From Pseudomonas fluorescens (GTDB taxonomy: Bacteria; Pseudomonadota; Gammaproteobacteria; Pseudomonadales; Pseudomonadaceae), in the NCBI RefSeq assembly GCF_018614655.1, contig NZ_JAGGOG010000020.1, positions 1 through 64,000 on the forward strand: a DNA stretch of 64,000 nt, written 5' to 3'. Positions 17,617 to 26,234 of the stretch are shown in pieces. Positions within the stretch are counted from its first letter, which is position 1. Every line of letters begins with the position of its first letter. Made by a program: the position numbers and the translations under genes. Under the pieces are notes generated by a model. It did not search any database. It had not been told where the DNA came from and saw only the letters and a list, made by a program, of their open reading frames with translations.

Positions 17617-18111
17617 GGTGTAACTCCTGCGCGAGGAAACCTTCGGGCAGGTACGACCGTCCTGGGCCGTGGCCGGGTCACGGGCACGACAGGATAGGCC
17701 CGCCTGTCGCAAACGACAGGCGCGTCCGTAGTACCGCGATGCAAGGCATCACGTACTGTTCAGCGTCGATGAGAGGACTTCGGGGCACGAACCAGGACTG
17801 GCCGTGACGGGATGCCGTTTCTCGCTTTTTCGGCGAGACAACGGCACAGGAAAATGCGCGTTATCTTGCCAAGTATGTGCCGGTTACCGGGACCGGCCGA
17901 CGACTGTCACTCGAACAAGTACCCACTGAGGGTCTCCGCTATTGATGAAAACGCGCGAAGCTTACGCCCCGATGTAAGGAGAGTAAACCGTAGGAAAGTT
18001 TCCACAGGGGGAATAGGAGGATTCTTCAGGAAGGGTTCAGGTTGTTGGGCTGGGGCGGGTACATATCCGTTACTGCGGTAACGGATAGCCCCCCAAAACT
18101 CAGCCAGCCGG
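17617..18111 (-). promoter_or_regulatory. Long leader / promoter region of mgtA-mgtC
   Basis: 495 bases with no gene of normal size. Reading leftward it holds: a palindrome ATCCGTTAC-TGCG-GTAACGGAT (18065-18086) just after the preceding gene; a 12-residue frame 18064-18026 with four prolines (MYPPQPNNLNPS); a second proline-rich stretch NPPIPP shortly after it in another frame; and the stem CGCCTGTCG/CGACAGGCG near 17701-17722. Proline-codon-rich leader peptides control mgtA in Salmonella and E. coli. The mini-ORF has no strong Shine-Dalgarno. Where transcription starts is not clear. Confidence 0.4.
18065..18086. terminator. Perfect hairpin after the PLP-enzyme gene
   Basis: ATCCGTTAC and GTAACGGAT form a 9-bp stem around TGCG, 25 bases beyond the stop of the leftward PLP-enzyme gene. 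A T-run is absent, so it may be a Rho-assisted terminator, an mRNA-stabilising end, or an operator in front of mgtA. Confidence 0.4.
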
Positions 18112-19389
18112 TCAGCCATAAACCGGCCAACGCTCGACAATCTTCCCTCCCCGCACCGCCAGCAAATCCCCAAATTGCAGCAGCACGAACTCACTCTGAG
18201 TCGGACGCAAAAACACCTGGTCCTCCGCGTTCAAGGCAACGTTGGGCGAACCATTCACCATCTCCTGATTAGAACTACGTCCATACAACTCATTGCTTTG
18301 CAGCCCCTCGGGCGACTCGAACTGCGCCAGCCAATTACCGCCGTAGATAAAGAACGTGGCTCGCTGGTTAGGGTCCCACCACGAGAACAACCGGGACTTG
18401 CCATCCAGCGCCGGAATATTCACCGCCCCTGTGCTTTTCAGTACCGGCGTGGCAATAAAGGCCGCCGGCACATGCTCACTCAAAGACGGCAAGTCGTAGT
18501 GCGTCGGCTTGAGCATCGCCGTACCCACCGACACTTCACTGCTCAGACGCTCCTGCTCATGAATGCGATAGGTCGGACTGCCCGCAGTGTTCAGCGTCAG
18601 GTCATCCCGCCACAAGGGCGCAAACTGCTGGCGGGTGAAGTCGACGTAGCCGTTGTACTGCTGCATGACCTTATCGAACAACGCCTGGGGGGAGCCGAGA
18701 ATCCCCGGCACGCCCATGCCCACAAACGGGTCGTAGCCCATAAACCCGGAAAACTCCAGGTGCTGCGGATGAGCACTGATTATCCCGAGCATCTGCCCCA
18801 ACGGCGCGTTGTCGCTGATACCGCCACGGTGCAGGCCCACATCCAGCTCGATATTGACCCGCATCTTCGTTCCCAGCCCCTGGGCCAGCGCGAGGTACTG
18901 CTGCAACCGTTCGGGGGTGTCCAGCAACCACTGCAACTGCCGGGCGGGATCAAATGCGCCCTTGTGCAGGCGATAAAACAGCTCGGCAGAACGTACCGGC
19001 AACGGCTTGCCCAGCAGGATATCGGCGTCGGGGAAACGCTGGGCGTCGTGGTTGAGGAACGGTTGATGAAACGACATCAAGCGCCGGGTACCGGCACGTT
19101 TGGCGATGTAGGCCAGCAACCCTGGCGACGGCAGGGATTTTTCCACCAGGCGCAGGTGCTTGCCCCCGCGCTGCACCGACTGCATCACCACATCGATATT
19201 GTGATCCAGGCGGTCCAGGTCAATCAGCATCACCGGGCACATCGGCCCGTGGGCCTTGAGTTCCTGGTTCAATGCGCGGAAATAGTCACTGTAGGGCCTG
19301 CCGCGATCAGCCGGGCGCAGCAAGGCTGCACCGCCGACCACCAGTGCTCCGAATCCAAGCGTGCCGAACATGAAGTTTCTGCGATTCAT
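18112..19389 (-). CDS. DSD1-family PLP-dependent enzyme (D-serine/D-threonine dehydratase-like), exported
   Basis: 425 residues. An N-terminal RR-type signal (NRRNFMFG then a hydrophobic run) suggests Tat export, which fits a protein that would carry folded PLP cofactor. The alanine-racemase N-domain barrel begins near 52 (VMLIDLDRLDHNI), with Lys about 84 (VEKS) as the likely PLP lysine. The C-terminal D-serine dehydratase-like domain lies from about 300. The gene overlaps the last base of the lactone-oxidase gene upstream, so it is translationally coupled. Substrate unknown. Confidence 0.78.
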   Translation of the reverse strand: MNRRNFMFGTLGFGALVVGGAALLRPADRGRPYSDYFRALNQELKAHGPMCPVMLIDLDRLDHNIDVVMQSVQRGGKHLRLVEKSLPSPGLLAYIAKRAGTRRLMSFHQPFLNHDAQRFPDADILLGKPLPVRSAELFYRLHKGAFDPARQLQWLLDTPERLQQYLALAQGLGTKMRVNIELDVGLHRGGISDNAPLGQMLGIISAHPQHLEFSGFMGYDPFVGMGVPGILGSPQALFDKVMQQYNGYVDFTRQQFAPLWRDDLTLNTAGSPTYRIHEQERLSSEVSVGTAMLKPTHYDLPSLSEHVPAAFIATPVLKSTGAVNIPALDGKSRLFSWWDPNQRATFFIYGGNWLAQFESPEGLQSNELYGRSSNQEMVNGSPNVALNAEDQVFLRPTQSEFVLLQFGDLLAVRGGKIVERWPVYG

Positions 19390-20783
19390 CAGGCCACTCC
19401 CAGGATCGATGACAGGTGCGCATTAAGGAATTTGCCGCTGGGGTCCAGGGCCTGGCGCACCCGGGTGAACTCCTCCCAACGCGGGTAAAGTGGCTGCAGG
19501 TTGCGCGCATTGAGGGTGTGCAATTTGCCCCAGTGCGGCCTGCCGGCGTACTTCCAGAAGATCGGTTCCACGGCCGCGAAAAAGTTGTGATGGTCCAGGG
19601 TGTAGTGCTGGTGCACGGAGATCGAGCAACTGTCGCGCCCCTCGAACATGCTCAGGGGAATATCGTCGGCCTTGACGTAGCGGTACTCGATGGGAAACCA
19701 GGTGCGCAGGTCCTTGTCGCTGATCAGCTTGAGAACTTCCCGCAGGCAGGCCGGGCCGTGCTCGGCGGGTACCGAGTACTCCATCTCGTTGAAGCGCACG
19801 TTGCGCACGTTGGCATAGACCTGGAACGACTCGGCGACTCGGTCCTGGAAGCTGGCGAAATAACGCAGGCTGTTAAGCAAGGTGCGTCGGGTTTCGGGGA
19901 AATCGCTGCCGTATTTGTCGAGTTTCTCGATGATCGAGACGAACTCATTGCCGCCCGCCTCGGCCGGGTCGATGGGCGGCGTCTCGGCGTCGGTGGTTTC
20001 ATTCAGGGCGATGGACAGGGCGTAATCGGAATGGGTGACCACGAGCATTTCCCAATGCTGGTTTTCCCGGGTGTTTTTTTCTATGTCTTCCAGTAACTCT
20101 TCAGTCTTGGCGATCCACTGCCGTTCCCGCAGACGATACGGCGCACGGTTCTGTGAACGTACCTGAGTCACCACGCCAAGGGCGCCGAGGGACACCCGAG
20201 CGGCGTTGAACACTTCGGGATGACGCTGGGCATCGCAGTCCAGAACCTCGCCCTGGGCGGTGACCAGTTGCAGGCCAGTGACGCAGCCGGAATACGAGGT
20301 AAAGCCCACGCCGGTGCCATGGGTCGAGGTGCAGATAGCGCCGGCCAGTGTCTGGTAATCAATATCCGCCATATTGGGCAAGGCCTGGCCGACGGCCTTC
20401 AGGGCCGGGCCCATGCGCGACATCGGCGTGCCAGCGGCAAAGGTCGCTTGCAAGGTCTGGGGGTCGTGGCCCAGCAGCCCGTTGAAAAAACTCAGGGACA
20501 GCAACGTCCCGTCCGTGGGCACCAAGGCACTGAACGAGTGGCCCGCACCCACCGGCCGTATCTTGCCCGGGGCCTGACCAATCACCTGCACCAGTTCATC
20601 CAGGTTTTTCGGCGCCAGGCGCGCCAGGGGCAGACAGTTTTGTGCCCCCGACCAGTTGCGCCAGGGAATCAGCCGTGGCGCGCGGGCCAGTTGCGCCAGC
20701 ACCGGGTTGCTGCTCAACGCCAGGAACGCCCCCGCCAGCGCCGAACGCTGCAACAGTTGCCGCCGTGAAAGGTCCATCGCCAT
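19389..20783 (-). CDS. FAD-linked aldonolactone oxidase (L-gulono/D-arabinono-lactone oxidase type), Tat-exported
   Basis: 464 residues. A twin-arginine signal (SRRQLLQRSALAGAFLAL) ends near VLA-Q at about 30. The vanillyl-alcohol-oxidase type FAD domain (about 55-225) has VGAGHSFS, where the His is the usual covalent FAD attachment site, and THGTG. The C-terminal aldonolactone oxidase domain ends with the HWGKLHTLN signature. Such enzymes oxidise aldonolactones and pass electrons to O2 or to cytochrome c. The preceding gene encodes a small cytochrome c, which makes periplasmic electron transfer to cytochrome likely. Confidence 0.82.
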   Translation of the reverse strand: MAMDLSRRQLLQRSALAGAFLALSSNPVLAQLARAPRLIPWRNWSGAQNCLPLARLAPKNLDELVQVIGQAPGKIRPVGAGHSFSALVPTDGTLLSLSFFNGLLGHDPQTLQATFAAGTPMSRMGPALKAVGQALPNMADIDYQTLAGAICTSTHGTGVGFTSYSGCVTGLQLVTAQGEVLDCDAQRHPEVFNAARVSLGALGVVTQVRSQNRAPYRLRERQWIAKTEELLEDIEKNTRENQHWEMLVVTHSDYALSIALNETTDAETPPIDPAEAGGNEFVSIIEKLDKYGSDFPETRRTLLNSLRYFASFQDRVAESFQVYANVRNVRFNEMEYSVPAEHGPACLREVLKLISDKDLRTWFPIEYRYVKADDIPLSMFEGRDSCSISVHQHYTLDHHNFFAAVEPIFWKYAGRPHWGKLHTLNARNLQPLYPRWEEFTRVRQALDPSGKFLNAHLSSILGVA

Positions 20784-20802
20784 ACCCGCTACCCCGTTGT
20801 TT

Positions 20803-21171
20803 TTATTGGATGTGTTGACCGGACATAAAGCTGATCAGCCCCAGGAATTGCTCCTCGGAGCACTGCATGCACAGGCCCATGGGTGGCATGCCGTTGTAGC
20901 CATTGATCGTGTGGTCCAGCAGGGTGTCCGCGCCCTGGGCGAGGCGCGGGCTCCAGGCCTGGCCATCACCCGTCAGCGGTGCGCCGGAGGCAGGGTTGCC
21001 GTGGCACAGCTTGCAACTGGTGTCGTACACCTGGGCCAACGTCGGGTCAGTGGGCATGGCGCCGGCCGATGTGGCGCGTGGCGGGGAAGGTTTCGATCCA
21101 TCGCCACAGGCCGCCAGCAGGCCAATCAAGACCAGCAGCAGACCGAGGCGACAAGGGGTTGTTGCCGACAT
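20803..21171 (-). CDS. Lipoprotein cytochrome c (c5-like)
   Basis: 122 residues from ATG 21171. A lipoprotein signal with lipobox LAAC ends near residue 20. One haem-binding CKLCH motif follows, then the MPPMG segment whose Met is the likely sixth ligand, and a second Cys pair (CMQCS) as in c5-type cytochromes. It is the first gene of a unit with the lactone oxidase 19 bases downstream. It is the probable electron acceptor for that enzyme. Confidence 0.82.
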   Translation of the reverse strand: MSATTPCRLGLLLVLIGLLAACGDGSKPSPPRATSAGAMPTDPTLAQVYDTSCKLCHGNPASGAPLTGDGQAWSPRLAQGADTLLDHTINGYNGMPPMGLCMQCSEEQFLGLISFMSGQHIQ

Positions 21172-21312
21172 AGCCACCCTCTCTCTTATTGTGTGGAAAG
21201 CCTGATCCACACTAAGGCAGCGGTGCCCTGGTGTTGAGGGTATTGGGGGACATAAAGGGGGGCTTCGGCGGCCAGGGTTGGGCGGAGCGAGCGTGCTCGC
21301 TCCCGTGGTTCT

Positions 21313-22143
21313 TCAGACAGTCAGCACGCGCCCAAGACGCTCACGCAGTTGCGGATGTTCGGGCAGACGAATACCGAAGCTGTTTTGCAGCAGCGTCATC
21401 AACTCATCCACGTCCTGGATCGCACGTTTTTCGCTGTCGCGGTCCAGGTAATGAACGGCGTAGTGGCCGTTATTCAAGGTGCGGCGCAGGCCCGGAGCGA
21501 GCAGTGCCACCTTCAACATGCCAAAAAACGGCGACTGCGGATGGGTCGAGACGTACCAGTTGCCGATCTCATAGTCGAAGTGCGACTGCGGCTGCAAATC
21601 GAACACATACAGCCCGCGCCACTCACCGGCGACCTGGGCCCACAGGGTGTAGCTGCCTTCATGCAGGCTCAGGCGAAAGGGTTCGTGGGCAGTGGCCTGG
21701 GGCACTTCGGTGTCCAGATGCAGCGGGCTGCTCGGCACCATGCCACCGAAGCCGACGTCGCTGACATAACGCACTCCGTCGATGGTCACCAGACTCAAGC
21801 GATGAGTACGCCCTGTGTGCGCATCGGGCGGCCCACCCATCACCACTCGGCCGGTGATGCCCCGCGCCTCAAAGCCCAGCTCTTGCAGCAAGGCCAGGAA
21901 CATCTGGTTCAATTCGTAGCAATAACCGCCCCGCCCATCGAACAGGACTTTTTGCTCGACGCTGGGCAAGTCGATCGGCACCGGCACCTGCAGCAGGGTC
22001 GACAGGCTTTCAAAAGCAAAGGTGCTGACATGGCGCAGTTGCAGGTCCTTGAGGGTTTGCAGGGTCGGCGCGGGCGGCGCGTCATACCCCAGGCGCTGCA
22101 GGTACAAGCGGCTGTGGGTCAGACGGGGGGATTCCTCAAACAT
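21313..22143 (-). CDS. nat: Arylamine N-acetyltransferase
   Basis: 276 residues from ATG 22143, chosen because AAGGA stands 8 bases upstream; the ATG at 22161 lacks one. The NAT catalytic triad is complete: Cys75 (RGGYCYELN), His114 (THRLSLV) and Asp129 (SDVGFGG). The enzyme transfers acetyl from acetyl-CoA to arylamines and hydrazines by a ping-pong mechanism. It stands alone, with a 130-base gap to the cytochrome c gene on the left. Physiological substrate unknown. Confidence 0.9.
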   Translation of the reverse strand: MFEESPRLTHSRLYLQRLGYDAPPAPTLQTLKDLQLRHVSTFAFESLSTLLQVPVPIDLPSVEQKVLFDGRGGYCYELNQMFLALLQELGFEARGITGRVVMGGPPDAHTGRTHRLSLVTIDGVRYVSDVGFGGMVPSSPLHLDTEVPQATAHEPFRLSLHEGSYTLWAQVAGEWRGLYVFDLQPQSHFDYEIGNWYVSTHPQSPFFGMLKVALLAPGLRRTLNNGHYAVHYLDRDSEKRAIQDVDELMTLLQNSFGIRLPEHPQLRERLGRVLTV

Positions 22144-22301
22144 GAAACGATCCTTGAGCATGAGGTGAAGACGCCACTAATACCCTGAAGGCCGCAACTT
22201 GCCAATCGTGACCTACATCAAAACATGTCGTGTCGGGTCATAAATTTTCTGAACCTTTCTGAGACGTTCTGCATCCATTCAGAACAAGACAGGGAGGTAA
22301 T

Positions 22302-22550
22302 ATGAGCACCGCAACGATCTACACCATCCACTATTTGCTACACGGTGAACCCAAGACGTTTGTCGTACGTGCCGACTTGATGAATAACGCAGAGGCATGG
22401 CATTGGGCAGCCTGCGATGCAGGGGTCGCTCACATTGCCCGCGTCGGTCGGCCGGGGCATGAGCGGGTAAAAAAGACCAGCCGGCCATGGGCAGAAAAGT
22501 ACGGCATCACCGACGTCAGTTGGGCGCCACCGAAGAGGCTTGGCGAATGA
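22302..22550 (+). CDS. Small conserved Pseudomonas protein (DUF6555-like)
   Basis: 82 residues with a strong Shine-Dalgarno (GGGAGG). The first half suggests two beta strands (TIYTIHYLLHGEPKTFVV, short: YTIHYLLHG and KTFVVRA) and the centre a helix (NAEAWHWAACDAG). This resembles short proteins of the DUF6555 type that I associate with pseudomonads; the family name is from memory. No function is suggested by the neighbours. It is followed by a strong terminator. Confidence 0.6.
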   Translation: MSTATIYTIHYLLHGEPKTFVVRADLMNNAEAWHWAACDAGVAHIARVGRPGHERVKKTSRPWAEKYGITDVSWAPPKRLGE

Positions 22551-22576
22551 ACGACAACTGATCGGCACACAGTAAA

Positions 22577-22606
22577 AAAGAGCCCCGCTCAAGGGCGGGG
22601 CTCTGT
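22577..22606. terminator. Bidirectional terminator
   Basis: AGAGCCCCGC/GCGGGGCTCT forms a 10-bp GC-rich stem around a short TCAAGG-type loop. On the minus strand it is followed by CTTTTTTACTG, giving a good terminator for the leftward small gene; on the plus strand only a short T stretch follows. Confidence 0.8.
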
Positions 22607-22801
22607 TCAGGGCTTGAGGTCCGCCAAGGGGTCGTAAGGCGGTTTGTTGCCCGGTTTATCTTTCTTGTCCAGCGGTGCAATCGCAGGGCCTGCCGGGTCG
22701 ACCTGGGGGTCGGCCAAGTCCGGGGAATCGGGGTCAAAACCCAATTCATCCTTGCCGCTGGAATGTTCCGATGAATGCGGTCCAGTTGAACGATTGCTCA
22801 T
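22607..22801 (-). CDS. Small hydrophilic Asp/Pro-rich protein (DUF6021-like)
   Basis: 64 residues from the second ATG at 22801, which has GGAGGAG at proper spacing (the ATG at 22807 is too close to it). The composition is dominated by D, P, S and K (ELGFDPDSPDLADPQVDP, in short DPDSPDL; ending YDPLADLKP). It should be disordered. A strong ribosome site and its own terminator argue that it is real. The DUF6021 name is from memory. It lies just downstream of a second small charged protein, possibly in the same transcript. Confidence 0.6.
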   Translation of the reverse strand: MSNRSTGPHSSEHSSGKDELGFDPDSPDLADPQVDPAGPAIAPLDKKDKPGNKPPYDPLADLKP

Positions 22802-22824
22802 CACCATCTCCTCCGCTCGCCGGA

Positions 22825-22998
22825 TTACAAGGGGCGCGCCTTGTCGTGCAGGTTTTCCAGGTCGTCTTCAACCCGTTCCACATCCTCCTTACGCTTAGCC
22901 GGATCATTGGGGCGCAGGGCGTCGTTGTCGCGTTCCTCCTCCCCAGGTGTGCGGTCATCGGGATGGGGCGTGCCGGGTTGCTGCTGATACTGAGTCAT
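22825..22998 (-). CDS. Small charged protein, probably disordered
   Basis: 57 residues from ATG 22998 (AGGTGAAACC upstream). The first half is rich in Q, P and D (TQYQQQPGTPHPDD) and the second is a charged helix (KRKEDVERVEDDLENLHDK). No family with known function is recognised. It lies 23 bases upstream of the next small gene on the same strand, so the two form a likely operon of stress-type hydrophilic proteins. Confidence 0.55.
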   Translation of the reverse strand: MTQYQQQPGTPHPDDRTPGEEERDNDALRPNDPAKRKEDVERVEDDLENLHDKARPL

Positions 22999-23151
22999 GG
23001 TTTCACCTCCCTGGGACGTTCGTTGCCTACTGACGTTAGAGGACGCAGGGCCCGCCATCGTTCAACCTGATTACAGCCCCCGAAACTACGAAGCATGCGA
23101 TGATGCCGAGCTTCGCTATACCCCTGCTCGCCCCATGGAGACTGCCACCGG

Positions 23152-23673
23152 ATGTTCGAGATCAAACCCTGCGACCCGCAAACCTACCGTCAGCAGACCC
23201 GTCGCAGCACGTTGATCGTTGCTGTGATGTTTGTGGCCCTGGCGATGCTGCTGTCCAGCCTGGCCGTGATGGCGTTTGGCGAACCTGGCGGGGACAATTT
23301 TCGCTTCAACGTGGGCGGCGTCATGGCCGGGGTGTTGCTGACCGTGGCCCTGGTGCGCGGCCCCTTCTGGTCGCAACCCTGGCTTGCACCGGCGATTTAC
23401 GGCTGGCGGCTCAAGCGCAGCCTGATGAGCGTGACCAACGTGATGCACACCGTCACCGAGCAGGTGCAGGCCAATAACCCTGCGGCGCTCAAATTGCTGC
23501 GCTTCTACCACTTGGGACTGACGCAGATGCATGAGCTGGATGCCAACTCCAGCGCCCAGGCGCAACTGGTCCGGGAGATCGAAGAGCACAAGGCGAAGAT
23601 GGAAGCGCTGGGGATCGAGACCGAACAGAAGCGTCTCGACCCGACTTGGTTGGCGGCGATGAAAAGCGCTTGA
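23152..23673 (+). CDS. DUF3087 membrane protein
   Basis: 173 residues. Two transmembrane helices lie at about 20-42 and 53-70, followed by a cytoplasmic region with a long amphipathic helix and a C-terminal coiled segment (LVREIEEHKAKMEAL). The N-terminal MFEIKPCDPQTYRQQTRR pattern (short: CDPQTYRQQT) is typical of DUF3087 as I know it. No function is established. It is convergent with the MFS gene, with one base between the two stops. Confidence 0.7.
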   Translation: MFEIKPCDPQTYRQQTRRSTLIVAVMFVALAMLLSSLAVMAFGEPGGDNFRFNVGGVMAGVLLTVALVRGPFWSQPWLAPAIYGWRLKRSLMSVTNVMHTVTEQVQANNPAALKLLRFYHLGLTQMHELDANSSAQAQLVREIEEHKAKMEALGIETEQKRLDPTWLAAMKSA

Positions 23674-23674
23674 T

Positions 23675-24799
23675 TCAGGCCTTTGCCCGCCAGCAAAACA
23701 CCGCACTGACTGCAATCGCCGCACCGGCCACGCCAAACACCCAGGGCGCCGACGCTACCGGCAGCAGCAAACCCGCCAGCAACGGCCCGAGCCCGGCGCC
23801 GATATCGCGCCAGACGGCATTGGACGCCAAGGCTGAGACGCGCATGGATCCGGGATTACGCTCGGCCACCAGCGTCGTCACCAACGGCAACTGCAACGCC
23901 CGCAAGACCAGCACCGCAGCGGCGCCGACGATGACCCAATAACTGCCGAATGCCGCCAGGGCCAGGGCACTCAGGAAGGAAAACAACAGCAACATGGAGG
24001 TCGCGCCGAACCGCTGTGCCGCACGGCCACCCAAGGGGCTCAGGAGCAATTCCGAGACATAACGCAAGGCCATCAAGCCACCGGCGATCAGCACCGCATC
24101 GCCGCCGAGGATTTTTTGCGCCTGGATCGACAAGCCGAAAATAAACAGGCCGTCCAGGGCCACGCCTTCGATAAACGACCATACCGCTACAGTGTCCGGC
24201 AAGCGAAAACGCCGGCCGGGGGTGCCGTGCAAATCATGACCTGCCGTGGGCAGTCCGCGTGCCATCCACAGGCCCAGCAGACAGCACACCGCCAGAATCA
24301 GAAAGATCGGCCGTGGCCCGGCCCATAACGTCAGCAAACCGCCCAAGGGTAAGGCCAGCATCGGACCGAGGGCGATCAACGCCCGGGAGCGCCCGGCCCT
24401 ACGCGCCGCGCCCAAGGGTTCGGACGTGGCCAACACTTGGGTCGAGAGGTTCAACGCGGCAAAACACAAACCCCAGATCAAGCGCAGCACCAGCAACGCG
24501 GCAAAGCCGGAAAGGAAAGAATTGCCCAGGGCACACACCGCCGCCGCACCCGCCGCCAGCATGCAGGTCAGTCGATCGCCCCGGCGGGCGTAGAAGTTCA
24601 GCACATACCGATAGCCGAAAATCCGCACCAGCCGGTTGGCCGCCAGCAACACCCCGGCCTGGGCCAGGGTAATGCCAAAGGCCTGGGATTCCATGGGCAA
24701 TAACAGGTAGAGCAACACGTCACTGGGCAGGCACAACCCCAGGGTCAGGGCGGCGCGGCGCGAGGTGGAATCAGCAGTGCGTTGGACCAGGCTGGGCAT
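23675..24799 (-). CDS. MFS transporter (12 helices)
   Basis: 374 residues with about 12 hydrophobic helices and the loop 2-3 pattern ANRLVRIFGYR, a weak version of the MFS motif. The central loop is short, so a DHA1-like or sugar-efflux-like drug exporter is plausible. It is slightly shorter than the usual 390-400. It follows the second MFS gene on the same strand after a 70-base gap. No substrate can be proposed. Confidence 0.75.
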   Translation of the reverse strand: MPSLVQRTADSTSRRAALTLGLCLPSDVLLYLLLPMESQAFGITLAQAGVLLAANRLVRIFGYRYVLNFYARRGDRLTCMLAAGAAAVCALGNSFLSGFAALLVLRLIWGLCFAALNLSTQVLATSEPLGAARRAGRSRALIALGPMLALPLGGLLTLWAGPRPIFLILAVCCLLGLWMARGLPTAGHDLHGTPGRRFRLPDTVAVWSFIEGVALDGLFIFGLSIQAQKILGGDAVLIAGGLMALRYVSELLLSPLGGRAAQRFGATSMLLLFSFLSALALAAFGSYWVIVGAAAVLVLRALQLPLVTTLVAERNPGSMRVSALASNAVWRDIGAGLGPLLAGLLLPVASAPWVFGVAGAAIAVSAVFCWRAKA

Positions 24800-24869
24800 A
24801 TAGCTGAAATATTCAGAAATATCAGGGCTGCAACGTTAGCGTTCTCACTCAGTGTTTTACAAGGACCAA

Positions 24870-26234
24870 TCAGTCCTTGGGGGCAAACTGCAACAAGCGC
24901 AAGCCACTGGCGACGCTGCCCACCAAGGCGAATGCACACCCCAGCCACAACGCGTATTGCGGACCGCTGCTCAATGACAGGTGGAAACACAGGGCCACCA
25001 ACGATGCACCGAGTGTCTGCCCCAGCAACCGCGAGATCGCGACGATGCCACTGGCCCCGCCACTGCGGGCCAGGGGTGCGCTGGTCATCAAGGCCTTGAG
25101 GTTGGGCGACTGGAAGAAACCGAAACCGGCGCCACACAACGCCATGCGCCAACCAATCTCGAAGGCCGTGGCGTCATTGCCCAGGGTTGCCAGGGTCGCC
25201 ATGCCCGCGCTCAGCATCAGCAGGCCGATCCCGCACAGAAGCCCCAGCGACACCCGATCGGCCAGGCGCCCCGCCACCAACGCCATTACCGCTACCACGG
25301 CCGGCCAGGGCGTCATCAGAAAACCGGTCGCCACCTGGCTGTGACCGAGCACGGCCTGCAACAGGAACGGCAAGGACACAAACGCCAGTCCCTGGGCGCT
25401 GAACGCACAGATGGCAGTCAATGAAGACAGGGCAAATACGGGCCGCTTGAACAAGTCCAGGGCCAACATCGGCGCCGGATGGCCGGCCTGGCGACGAATC
25501 AGCAAGACGCCACACACCAGCGCCACGGCGATCAGCCCCAAGGTCAGCGCACCTTGCGCACCATGCACCGCCGTGCCCAGGCCCAACACCAATAAGGCAA
25601 ACAGCCCCGTGCACAACAGCGCCGCGAAACGATCAAAAGCGTGCCCGGTCATGGGAATCGCCGGCAAAGAACGCAAGCCCAACGCCAAGGCCAACAGCCC
25701 CAGCGGCACATTGATCAAGTAGAGCCAGTGCCAGGTGGCCACCGACAGAATCCCCGAGGCCACGGTAGGCCCGAGGGTAAAGGCCAGGCCCACCACCAGC
25801 GAGTTGTAGCCCAGCCCTCGGCCGAGCATTTTTGAGGGGTAGATGTACCGCAACAACGCGGTATTGACGCTCATGATCGCCGCCGCGCCCAGGCCCTGGG
25901 CCACGCGCGCGGCGGTCAGGGTCACCAACGAGCCGGCCAGCCCGCAAAACAGTGACGACACGATAAACAGCAGCAAACCACCCAGGTACACCCGGCGGTG
26001 CCCCAGCACATCACTCAAGGAAGCGAATGGCAGCACCGTGGCAATGATCGCCAACTGGTAGGCATTGACCACCCAGATCACCGACGCAGAGTCGGTGCCA
26101 ATGCCTGCGGCCAGGGTCGGCAGCGCGGTGTTGACGATGGCGGTGTCCAGGGTCGCCATGCCGATCCCCAGGGAAATAGCGATCACCGCCGGTAGACGTG
26201 TGTGACTGGGTAACCCATCGGCAACTGAAGACAT
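24870..26234 (-). CDS. MFS multidrug exporter, DHA2 (EmrB/QacA) type
   Basis: 454 residues with about 14 hydrophobic segments. The N-terminal helix 1 motif LDTAIVNTALPTLA is the signature of DHA2 drug:H+ antiporters, and loop 2-3 has FASLSDVLGHRRVYLGG, the MFS motif A. These exporters pump cationic or lipophilic compounds. There is no regulator or adaptor gene beside it, so a role in a tripartite EmrAB-type pump is not indicated. It is the upstream one of two MFS genes. Confidence 0.82.
   Translation of the reverse strand: MSSVADGLPSHTRLPAVIAISLGIGMATLDTAIVNTALPTLAAGIGTDSASVIWVVNAYQLAIIATVLPFASLSDVLGHRRVYLGGLLLFIVSSLFCGLAGSLVTLTAARVAQGLGAAAIMSVNTALLRYIYPSKMLGRGLGYNSLVVGLAFTLGPTVASGILSVATWHWLYLINVPLGLLALALGLRSLPAIPMTGHAFDRFAALLCTGLFALLVLGLGTAVHGAQGALTLGLIAVALVCGVLLIRRQAGHPAPMLALDLFKRPVFALSSLTAICAFSAQGLAFVSLPFLLQAVLGHSQVATGFLMTPWPAVVAVMALVAGRLADRVSLGLLCGIGLLMLSAGMATLATLGNDATAFEIGWRMALCGAGFGFFQSPNLKALMTSAPLARSGGASGIVAISRLLGQTLGASLVALCFHLSLSSGPQYALWLGCAFALVGSVASGLRLLQFAPKD

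Noticed and set aside
15148..17697. Very long open frame on the plus strand opposite mgtA
   Set aside because: It is a shadow of the mgtA coding strand in GC-rich DNA. Its translation is dominated by His, Gln, Arg and Gly, has no recognisable domain and has no ribosome site.
17617..18111. M-box (Mg2+) riboswitch upstream of mgtA
   Set aside because: I cannot find the conserved M-box core or its three-helix layout; only simple hairpins and proline-rich frames are visible.
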